Assembly: GCA_026415015.1 (NCBI GenBank)
Contig: JAOAHW010000132.1
Span: 1 to 6,145, forward strand
Length of the DNA stretch: 6,145 bases
Reading direction: 5' to 3'
Source of the DNA: Syntrophorhabdaceae bacterium
Lineage (GTDB): Bacteria > Desulfobacterota > Syntrophorhabdia > Syntrophorhabdales > Syntrophorhabdaceae
Positions 1 through 5,785 of this stretch are shown one piece after another (within the stretch, counting starts at the first letter, position 1; every line of letters starts with the position of its first letter). Below the pieces are notes generated by a model. That model worked only from the letters and a program-made list of their open reading frames with translations, searched no databases and had not been told where the DNA came from. The position numbers and the translations under genes were made by a program.

Positions 1-29
1 CGGCAGCGTCAGATGTGTATAAGAGACAG
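1..29 (+). other. Residual Illumina Nextera adapter (non-genomic)
   Basis: Positions 1-29 match the 3' 29 bases of the Nextera read-1 transposase adapter. Positions 11-29 are the complete 19-base Tn5 mosaic end (AGATGTGTATAAGAGACAG), and the ten bases before it match the adapter overhang. Genomic sequence starts at position 30. This is untrimmed library sequence at a contig end, not a mobile element of the organism. The reading frame of the gene crossing position 30 should not be followed into it. Confidence 0.97.
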
Positions 30-469
30 GGAGGTAGTATTACACCACCTAAATCCGCTACCTTCATCATAAGCTCAATATGACCTCTGTGAAAAGGTGT
101 CTCCCTTACTACAAGGACAAGCCTTCTCTTTTCCTTTAAAACCACATCAGCGGCCCTGACAATGAGGTTATCATTATATGAATTGGCTATACCCGAGAGG
201 GTCTTTATGGTACAGGGGATAACAACCATACCATATGTCTTAAATGAACCACTTGATATGGATGCAGCGAGGTTTCTTATACTATGGGTCTTGTATGCAA
301 GACCCTCCACATATTCTATCTTATACTGGGTCTCAATCAGGATATTCTCTTTAGCGGCATCGGATAGTATAAGATGGGTCTCCACATCAAGCCCTTTTAA
401 GACCTCAAGGAGCCTTACCCCGTATATTATACCTGTTGCACCTGTAATACCCACAATAATCCTTTTCAT
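30..469 (-). CDS. ubiX: UbiX family flavin prenyltransferase, 3' end missing
   Basis: About 146 residues of a UbiX-type enzyme, which joins dimethylallyl phosphate to FMN to make the prenylated FMN used by UbiD-type decarboxylases and carboxylases. Visible motifs are the N-terminal flavin-binding GITGATG (7-13), SSGSFKT (72-78), PCTIKTLSGIAN (85-96), and the block from RAADVVLKEKRR to VRETPFH (105-127), ending in GGVILPP. From memory of the Pseudomonas enzyme, K112, R122 and E123 correspond to active-site Lys129, Arg139 and Glu140. The loop serine of the usual GASG is Thr12 here, and the usual Pro before RETP is Val121. The family is about 190-200 residues, so roughly 45 C-terminal residues, including the Tyr and Arg that bind the prenyl phosphate, are lost at the adapter junction; this is an assembly break, not a mutation. 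The ATG overlaps the upstream TGA by four bases (ATGA), which suggests translational coupling. Confidence 0.93.
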
Positions 470-843
470 GGTCTTTTCATCTCCTCCAGGATCCTCTCTT
501 CAATCTTACTGCAGATATCTAAAATCTCCTCTATCTCCTCTTTTTTTAGATTATCCCAGTGAATCCCTGCAACTACTACAACCTTTTTATTCAGTCCCTT
601 TGATAGATTCTCTGACAATCCCTTTGCAACCACATCCTCTTTATGACCTAAAAAGGTGTAAACAGAGCTTGTGGCGCTTATCTTATCAGGGTCTTGTAAA
701 CTTGGTCTTGGCTGACCTATTCCTATGGCCCCTATGTGTTCTCTACCGCCAGTTATGACAACGAGAACATCATCGCCTATGATATTGATCTGGGCATGAA
801 TTTCAAACCTACCTGATTTTTCCTTAATCAAAAGGGTGTCCAT
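466..843 (-). CDS. LpdD-like prenylated-flavin chaperone family protein
   Basis: A 125-residue soluble protein without signal peptide or membrane segment. It resembles the family named for LpdD of the Lactobacillus gallate decarboxylase locus, annotated as a prenylated-flavin chaperone. Recognisable parts are a TGG..HIGAIGIGQPRPSL block (31-49), SATSSVYTFLGHKED (56-70), a hydrophobic strand with VVVVAGIHWDN (88-98), and a charged C-terminal helix. Its position directly before ubiX, sharing an ATGA overlap, supports a link to prenylated-FMN use. I chose the ATG at 843, which forms TGATG with the stop of the upstream gene; a TTG one codon earlier (846) is possible but less likely. AAAGG lies a few bases upstream as a weak ribosome site. 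The family call is by remembered sequence pattern. The chaperone role is inferred from family and context, and it is not the short BsdD/VdcD type. Confidence 0.72.
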   Translation of the reverse strand: MDTLLIKEKSGRFEIHAQINIIGDDVLVVITGGREHIGAIGIGQPRPSLQDPDKISATSSVYTFLGHKEDVVAKGLSENLSKGLNKKVVVVAGIHWDNLKKEEIEEILDICSKIEERILEEMKRP

Positions 844-2054
844 CAAGGGCCTTTTATCATTTTATCGAGTATATCTACTGCCCTCTCTGCAAATCTTTTG
901 TCACTTATATGACAGTCCATCTCCTCAACAGGTATATCATATCGGAGTATTCTCCTTAGCTCATCTACAAAGACTTTATTAACAGCAGGGTCATAGAGTT
1001 CCATACCCTCTCTATCTGCCTCAGACCATCCTTTTTTGGGTATCAACACATAAACAGGGCTTCTATATCTGTTAAGCTTTTCTCCAATGATGCGGACAAA
1101 CATCAACATCTCATCCTTTTCCATTCTTACGCAGAATCTTATATCATGGGTATATATCCTTCTGCCCTTTAATATATCAGGCATGGGATAAAAAGGACTG
1201 AACACTGCATTGTCAAGCCCACCAGGGGCAAAGACAAGAGGTATACCCATCTTACCTGCGGTCTCAAATCTCTCAGGCCCTATACCCCTGCAGTAACCAC
1301 CAAACATATTATCTGCTATCTCGTGAGGGGTAAAATCAAGGACACCTGCTATCATGCCCTGGGCAATCATCTCTTCCATAGCCATACCACCTATACCATT
1401 GGCATGGAATCCTATCATCTCATAACCTTTTTTCTCAAGAAAGGGTTCAGCATTCAATGCGCATGCAGAGCTTACACCATAGGCTGTAACAGCAACCATG
1501 GGTTTGGAACTTTTTATCTCAAAGCCCTCCTTCATCATGCCGCATATTGCAGATGTGGCCTGCCTTAGAATCTTTCTGATAAAGTCATTGAAACCAAGGA
1601 GGTCTGCCACAGAATGAAATATTACAATATCCTTTGTCCTTATATACTCCCTTATGTCCCTTGAGGCCACAGTGGAGATAATAAACTTTGGAAAACCAAA
1701 TGGGAGGCGTCTCATGATAAAACTCACAATCCCGGTACCTGTGCCACCCCCCATACCTATAACACCATCTATTTTTCCTTCCTTGAATAGCCACTCTGCC
1801 AGCCTTGCCCCACCTTCCTCTATGGCCTTTACAGCCGTTGAACGGTCTTTCTTTAACTTTATCTCATCAAGGTTATACCCCCCTACTCTTGCGACCTCAT
1901 AACTTGTAATATCAGGCTTTACAGAGGATTCACCGAGGGTCCCTATATCCATAAGTAATGTGTCAACGCCCTGTTCAATAGCGCATGCCTTTATAAAATC
2001 TGCCTCCCTACCCTTTGTATCCATTGTGGCTATAATTAGCAGGTTCCTTTTCAT
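843..2054 (-). CDS. UPF0261 family protein (Tm-1-like ATP-binding domain)
   Basis: A 403-residue protein, the usual length for stand-alone bacterial UPF0261 proteins, whose fold is related to the ATP-binding N-terminal part of the plant resistance protein Tm-1. The N-terminal domain (1-~175) starts with LLIIATMDTKGREADF, has the glycine-rich MGGGTGTG (101-108) expected to contact nucleotide phosphates, and continues through IISTVASRDI (125-134) and HSVADLLGFN. The second domain (~184-403) carries AVTAYGVSSACAL, GFHANGIGG, LDFTPHEIADNMFGG and FAPGGLD, all typical of the family. No bacterial reaction is firmly established for this family as far as I know. It begins seven bases after the ppsB-like stop, with AAGGA overlapping that stop codon (TAAGGA), and its own stop overlaps the next ATG. 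It is therefore an integral operon member. Involvement in aryl-phosphate or prenylated-flavin metabolism is inference from position only. Confidence 0.9.
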   Translation of the reverse strand: MKRNLLIIATMDTKGREADFIKACAIEQGVDTLLMDIGTLGESSVKPDITSYEVARVGGYNLDEIKLKKDRSTAVKAIEEGGARLAEWLFKEGKIDGVIGMGGGTGTGIVSFIMRRLPFGFPKFIISTVASRDIREYIRTKDIVIFHSVADLLGFNDFIRKILRQATSAICGMMKEGFEIKSSKPMVAVTAYGVSSACALNAEPFLEKKGYEMIGFHANGIGGMAMEEMIAQGMIAGVLDFTPHEIADNMFGGYCRGIGPERFETAGKMGIPLVFAPGGLDNAVFSPFYPMPDILKGRRIYTHDIRFCVRMEKDEMLMFVRIIGEKLNRYRSPVYVLIPKKGWSEADREGMELYDPAVNKVFVDELRRILRYDIPVEEMDCHISDKRFAERAVDILDKMIKGP

Positions 2055-2061
2055 GGCATCC

Positions 2062-3135
2062 TTAAATCTTTACCTTCACAGGCGTGAAAGCCCTCTCAAA
2101 TAGTAGTTCCATACCACTTTTCTTTCCGAGGACAGACTCCTTCTTTTTCTTACCCCATACAGACTCAGGCCTTGCCTGAACAAGGAATATATTCTTAGGA
2201 AAAGGAAGGCTCCTTGATATAGACCACTCTATATCCTGGGGGCACTGAAAGTGTTTTTCTACCTCTTTTGCAAGCCTTGTTAGCTCCAATATCTCTCTAT
2301 CTTCAAGACACTGCACCTTTCTCTTGTCAGGCGGCAGTTCTTTGTATTCCATCTCTTTTGTATCAGGGTTATAGACAAATTCAGCACCCTTGTCTGATAT
2401 AACCCTTTCCTCTATCTCCATAGTCACCTTATCTACAAGATACCTGTCTGGTGTTACATTTCCTGATACCACAGCCTCTCCATAGCCAAAACTACCTTCT
2501 ATGGCTACCTTGGCCACATCGCCGTTTACAGGGTTCACAGTGAACATAACCCCTGCTGCCTTAGCATCCACCATTGTTAAAACCGCTACACCTATAGGGT
2601 CAAAATGAAGCGGCAGGTCTAACCTTGCCCTTGCTATGATAGAACGGGTATTAAAGGTGCTTGACCATACTCGTATTACATTAAAGACTACATCATCTGC
2701 ACCACACACATTTAGGTATGTCTCATATTGACCTGGATGACTTACAGGTCCTGCAGAGCGGGTAGCCACATATACATTCTCACAGCATGCAATCCTGCAT
2801 AGCTCTCCATAATATTCTTTTATTGTCTTCTCCATATCAGTGGGCATCTTTATTGATTCTACAATAGCCCTCATCTTCTCTGATGCCTCTTCAAACTTCA
2901 ATGTATCAGCCACATTATGAGGGTCAGCATGGAAGTCTTTTAGAAACTTGAGGAGCATTTCTGTTGCCTCTGTCTGTGTCATAAATCTCTTGTAGGCATC
3001 TACACCAAGGGCAAAACCTGGAGGCACCTGGAAACCTGCCTTTGTGAGCTCACCGAGATTTGCACACTTTTTGCCCACTATATTATTATATTCCTGGCCT
3101 ATCTCATTAAACCAGTAAATCCACTTTTCACCCAT
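2062..3135 (-). CDS. ppsB: Phenylphosphate synthase ATP-binding subunit (PpsB-like; PEP-synthase N-terminal type)
   Basis: A 357-residue (~40 kDa) protein covering only the ATP-grasp, nucleotide-binding part of PEP synthase. In order it shows GKKCANLGEL (21-30), VPPGFAL (37-43), VATRSAGP (123-130) with the phosphate-binding Arg126, GQYETYLNV (135-143), GVMFTVNPVNG (195-205), EGSFGYGEAVVSG (213-225), TPDRY (228-232), DIEW (301-304) and VQARPES (319-325). The swivelling histidine domain and the PEP-binding barrel are absent. In Thauera phenylphosphate synthase a subunit of this size and kind works with a ~70 kDa phosphohistidine subunit to transfer phosphate from ATP to phenol; here that partner is the next gene upstream. 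The loop between Arg126 and GQYET is about six residues shorter than in ordinary PEP synthases. The ~35 residues after the last motif are lysine-rich and unassigned. The phenol substrate is inferred; another phenolic compound or an aromatic amine is possible. Confidence 0.85.
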   Translation of the reverse strand: MGEKWIYWFNEIGQEYNNIVGKKCANLGELTKAGFQVPPGFALGVDAYKRFMTQTEATEMLLKFLKDFHADPHNVADTLKFEEASEKMRAIVESIKMPTDMEKTIKEYYGELCRIACCENVYVATRSAGPVSHPGQYETYLNVCGADDVVFNVIRVWSSTFNTRSIIARARLDLPLHFDPIGVAVLTMVDAKAAGVMFTVNPVNGDVAKVAIEGSFGYGEAVVSGNVTPDRYLVDKVTMEIEERVISDKGAEFVYNPDTKEMEYKELPPDKRKVQCLEDREILELTRLAKEVEKHFQCPQDIEWSISRSLPFPKNIFLVQARPESVWGKKKKESVLGKKSGMELLFERAFTPVKVKI

Positions 3136-3143
3136 AAAAAAAT

Positions 3144-3152
3144 CCCCCCTTT
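3144..3152 (-). promoter_or_regulatory. Ribosome binding site of ppsB (AAAGGGGGG)
   Basis: AAAGGGGGG lies eight bases before the ATG at 3135, separated by ATTTTTTT. It is purine-rich and well spaced, and fixes the start at 3135. Like the site of ppsA it carries a run of six G instead of the common GGAGG core. It sits just downstream of the terminator-like hairpin at 3161-3193. Confidence 0.7.
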
Positions 3153-3160
3153 ATTTAAAC

Positions 3161-3193
3161 AAAAAAAAGGCCAGGGGTATCTCCCCTGACCTT
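3161..3193 (-). terminator. Intrinsic terminator or attenuator between ppsA and ppsB
   Basis: Read on the minus strand, AAGGTCAGGGG (3193-3183) pairs with CCCCTGGCCTT (3177-3167) in an 11-pair stem with one G-U pair and a five-base loop (AGATA). A run of eight T (3168-3161) begins in the last two stem bases. This is the classic form of a Rho-independent terminator, starting eight bases after the ppsA stop. The ppsB ATG is only 26 bases beyond the T run, leaving no room for a normal promoter. It therefore most likely works as a partial terminator or as a 3' stabilising hairpin for the upstream messenger. The poor match of the opposite strand (A-rich upstream side, no T run after the hairpin) argues against a terminator on the plus strand. 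Confidence 0.85.
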
Positions 3194-3200
3194 AAAGACA

Positions 3201-5051
3201 CTATGCCTTTTTTACTATTGTTACGGTCCCTGTAGAGCCATCAACCCTTATGATATCCCCTGTCTTTATAACAGCCGTAGCGATACCAGTACCTGTAACT
3301 GCTGGCAGACCATATTCCCTTGAAACAATAGCTGCATGGGAAGTGAGACCACCTATATCTGTTACTGCTGCCTTAATCTTAGTAAAAACAGGTGCCCATG
3401 ACGGGTTTGTGCATGGCGCAACCATAATCTCACCGGGCTCAAGCTTTACAACATCCTCCATGAGTTTTAATACCCTTGCACGGCCTTCAGCAACACCGGC
3501 AGATGATGCGAATCCTTTGATTTCGTTGACATCTGTCACCACCTCACCGCCGCCGCCTTTTAGCCACTCACCAACCTTCTCAGAGGTAATACCCCACAAC
3601 ATAACAGTAAAAGGCTCTGCTACCTCTTCAGGTGGAATACCAAGGGCAGGCACAGGTAGCCACTTCTTTGCAGCCTCAAGTATCTTCTTTCTCTTTGCAG
3701 CCTTTTCCTGCCAGTATTTCCCCCTTGTTGGCACGCCCTCTCCAAGGGCCCAGGATGTAGCAAGGTCTTCAAGGAGCATGGGCACCTCAAAGCGGTTGAA
3801 GACATAGATGTCATCTGTATTCTGTAGGACATTATACTTCACAAGGAGTTCCCCAAATTCCCTTATTTTCTCAAACCATATTGTGTGGAACCAATGCTCG
3901 ACCCAGAAGAGGTGGTCTTCTGCATATTTGTAGATTGTCCTCACTATATTATAGGCATCATCGAATGACTTCCTGTCATCCTCGGTACCTATAAGCTTTC
4001 TGTATTCATTTACAAGCCTGTCCCTCTCCTCAGATATCTCTGCAAAAGACCTCTCAATCTTTTCCCCTTTTTCAAGTCTCTCTATATAGCTTTTTACATA
4101 ACTGAAAGGTACATCGAGTTTATTAATCCAGCTCCCTTCATAATGGTACCAACCGCTACCACATGAAACAAAGAACCATGGATCCTTGACCCTCTCGAAC
4201 TCTTCAAACCATGCCTTCCCTCCATCTGTTTCTTTTAGTTCCTTTATCTTCTCTTCTACTGATATGTCCTTTTTTAAGATAGCAGCCACTGCTGGTTTCT
4301 CCATAGCGAGCCTGCTTAATTTGCACAACTCCTCCTCTGGCCTGAACATAGACACCTCAGCACCTGCCACCATCTTACCTATAGTACTCTCTTTAATCCC
4401 CGGGAACAATTTCTTTGCCGTGTCTGTAAACATAAGATAACCAAGATAGGCAAGGTTCAGATATTCAAAGTGCCATTGCCATGCCTTTGTTATCATATTT
4501 ACAATATTATTGAATGATTCTATAAGCTCATATGCCTGGGTATATCCCTTTGGATATGGTATGACCTCTTCTTCAGGGACATATTTGTCAAACTCCTTTA
4601 TCACCTTCAATGCCTTCATCTCTTTTCCAAGGGCATCGAATTTTTCATACCATTTGTCCCAGAGTTTATTGTAGTTCTGAAATACATAGGGAACCCTTTT
4701 ACCAAACCGCTCTGCCTTTTCTCCCATTATCTCTGGAGGAGGAGGTTCTACTGCAGTTATATACATGTAACAGCCCAGTATCCTTTGTGCCACGCCCTGT
4801 GCAGGGGGTATACAAAATACCCTGGTGGTGAACTGTGATAGGGCTATCTGCCATGATGACTGAAAGATGTCGTCAAGTGGATATAGTGGTTCAGGTGCAT
4901 GGATCTTGTCCTGATACCAGAAATGCCTCTTTTCCCAATCTTCTCTGTCTTTGCTAAAAAGACGCTGAGGTGCATACATCTCCTCCCAGCCCTCGAGCTC
5001 CGGTGGGAGCACAACCTCATCTGCAAAAGGAAACTTCTTTGCCTCTGCCAT
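3201..5051 (-). CDS. ppsA: Phenylphosphate synthase phosphohistidine subunit (PpsA-like)
   Basis: A 616-residue (~70 kDa) soluble protein. Residues ~513-616 form the swivelling domain of PEP-utilising enzymes, with APCTNPSWAPVF (545-556) and the phosphohistidine motif GGLTSHAAIVSREYGLPAV (567-585). His572 is the expected phosphate carrier; from memory, the equivalent residue in Thauera PpsA is His569, in a protein of nearly equal size. Residues 1-~500 are rich in Trp, Tyr and Phe, are predicted mainly helical by eye, and lack any ATP-grasp motif; they probably bind the phenolic substrate. There is no PEP-binding barrel, so it cannot be a whole PEP synthase. Paired with the ATP-binding protein downstream, it would take phosphate on His572 and pass it to phenol, giving phenylphosphate, the first step of anaerobic phenol breakdown. 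The start is supported by AAGGGGGG six bases upstream. The related activation of catechol, cresol or aniline cannot be excluded from sequence alone. Confidence 0.86.
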   Translation of the reverse strand: MAEAKKFPFADEVVLPPELEGWEEMYAPQRLFSKDREDWEKRHFWYQDKIHAPEPLYPLDDIFQSSWQIALSQFTTRVFCIPPAQGVAQRILGCYMYITAVEPPPPEIMGEKAERFGKRVPYVFQNYNKLWDKWYEKFDALGKEMKALKVIKEFDKYVPEEEVIPYPKGYTQAYELIESFNNIVNMITKAWQWHFEYLNLAYLGYLMFTDTAKKLFPGIKESTIGKMVAGAEVSMFRPEEELCKLSRLAMEKPAVAAILKKDISVEEKIKELKETDGGKAWFEEFERVKDPWFFVSCGSGWYHYEGSWINKLDVPFSYVKSYIERLEKGEKIERSFAEISEERDRLVNEYRKLIGTEDDRKSFDDAYNIVRTIYKYAEDHLFWVEHWFHTIWFEKIREFGELLVKYNVLQNTDDIYVFNRFEVPMLLEDLATSWALGEGVPTRGKYWQEKAAKRKKILEAAKKWLPVPALGIPPEEVAEPFTVMLWGITSEKVGEWLKGGGGEVVTDVNEIKGFASSAGVAEGRARVLKLMEDVVKLEPGEIMVAPCTNPSWAPVFTKIKAAVTDIGGLTSHAAIVSREYGLPAVTGTGIATAVIKTGDIIRVDGSTGTVTIVKKA

Positions 5052-5057
5052 TTCTAA

Positions 5058-5065
5058 CCCCCCTT
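5058..5065 (-). promoter_or_regulatory. Ribosome binding site of ppsA (AAGGGGGG)
   Basis: AAGGGGGG is separated by six bases (TTAGAA) from the ATG at 5051. No other in-frame start lies between this site and the upstream gene, so it fixes the start of the 616-residue protein. Confidence 0.7.
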
Positions 5066-5080
5066 GATTTTAATGTTAAC

Positions 5081-5108
5081 TCAGACCTTATTTCAGACCT
5101 GAATTATA
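5081..5108 (-). promoter_or_regulatory. Possible internal promoter and operator before ppsA
   Basis: The 82-base gap before ppsA is the longest in the window. On the minus strand it holds a perfect TATAAT (5108-5103). Next comes AGGTCTGA twice at a 12-base step (5100-5093 and 5088-5081), across and after the expected transcription start near 5096. TTCAG-two bases-CTGAA (5092-5103) forms an imperfect palindrome overlapping the TATAAT and start. No TTGACA-like -35 box is seen at the right distance (AAAGAA instead), and no sigma-54 -24/-12 pair was seen. If real, it would need an activator or be weak, and the repeats would be a candidate operator. Confidence 0.3.
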
Positions 5109-5133
5109 AAAACCATACACCCCCCTTCTTTTT

Positions 5134-5781
5134 TCATAATCTGAACCACCTTGGTTCATCGAATCGCTCTGTTGTCCTCAAGATACGACTCATGTAATTC
5201 AGGACAAACTCATTTTTTAATTTAAGCGTAATCCTTCTGAAATCCTCATTTGACAGGAGCCTTCCAATATCTATAGGGTCTTTAAAGGTAAATTCTGCAA
5301 TAATCTCACTGAAGCCGCCCAGGACTACATTCCAGCCTCCTGTGACCTCTACATAATCTATCTTCTGCATGGTGGGGAGATGCTCATTCAAAACAAACTC
5401 TGCGTATGCCTTTTTCAATCCTGGTCTTATGTCATAATACTGATTGAACTTCCACACACCCTTCTGTATGGTATATCCCCTTCTTTTTATAGCCCCTGTT
5501 GGCTCTAATACAGATGCCCTATAGTTATAGATTATGGATTTGAGGTCAACCAATAGGTCCTTGAATCGCTTGCTGGCAACAAAGTTCGATAGAATCTCGT
5601 GGTTCTCTGCACTAAATACCCCTATTATCCTTGGACCAAAACCCACCTCAACATAATATCCACCAACAGCTATAAGACCCAATTCAGCTATCTCAGGCAG
5701 GTATCGGTCATTGATAAAGGATTTGTATTCATTCTCCTTTCCATGGATTATATCCCAGTTCTGGACAAATAAAATGGACAT
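5134..5781 (-). CDS. Unrecognised protein with two tandem ferredoxin-like repeats
   Basis: I do not recognise this 215-residue protein. It contains two diverged copies of one domain. Residues 4-96 and 110-204 align through QNWDI/NQYYDI, a G near 14/121, YKSFINDRYLP/YAEFVLNEHLP, VGGYY/VTGGW, a second strand pair rich in Gly, Val and Ile, SKRFKDLL/NEDFRRIT and NYRASVL/NYMSRIL. The order of strand, helix with a late LP, G-rich strand, strand, helix and final strand resembles dimeric alpha-beta barrel proteins of the Dabb, EthD or NIPSNAP kind, so two fused copies might form one internal barrel. No signal peptide, membrane segment or cysteine is present. It starts four bases after the stop of the molybdenum-enzyme gene, with GGAAG about ten bases upstream, and precedes ppsA by 82 bases. 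Binding or handling of a small aromatic compound is a guess from fold type and neighbours. Confidence 0.8.
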   Translation of the reverse strand: MSILFVQNWDIIHGKENEYKSFINDRYLPEIAELGLIAVGGYYVEVGFGPRIIGVFSAENHEILSNFVASKRFKDLLVDLKSIIYNYRASVLEPTGAIKRRGYTIQKGVWKFNQYYDIRPGLKKAYAEFVLNEHLPTMQKIDYVEVTGGWNVVLGGFSEIIAEFTFKDPIDIGRLLSNEDFRRITLKLKNEFVLNYMSRILRTTERFDEPRWFRL

Positions 5782-5785
5782 TTCC

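Noticed and set aside
1..29. Tn5 mosaic end as evidence of a natural transposon
   Set aside because: It is the hyperactive 19-base mosaic end joined to the Nextera read-1 overhang at the very edge of the contig, which is a library artefact.
162..758. Plus-strand open frame of 198 codons opposite ubiX and the LpdD-like gene
   Set aside because: It lies antisense to two genes with clear family motifs, and its translation has no recognisable motif and unusual composition (many Ser, Pro, Leu). It is a shadow frame.
841..846. TTG at 846 as start of the LpdD-like gene
   Set aside because: The adjacent ATG at 843 is a stronger start codon and gives the common TGATG stop-start overlap; only one residue differs.
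1585..1794. Minus-strand 69-codon frame inside the UPF0261 gene
   Set aside because: It is another frame of the same strand, fully inside a gene with strong family motifs in its own frame.
3250..3807. Plus-strand open frame of 185 codons opposite the ppsA 3' end
   Set aside because: It covers the antisense of the phosphohistidine domain, with low-complexity Ser/Thr/Ala-rich translation and no family similarity.
5052..5133. Sigma-54 promoter before ppsA
   Set aside because: Aromatic genes often use one, but no GG and GC pair with -24/-12 spacing was found in the gap.
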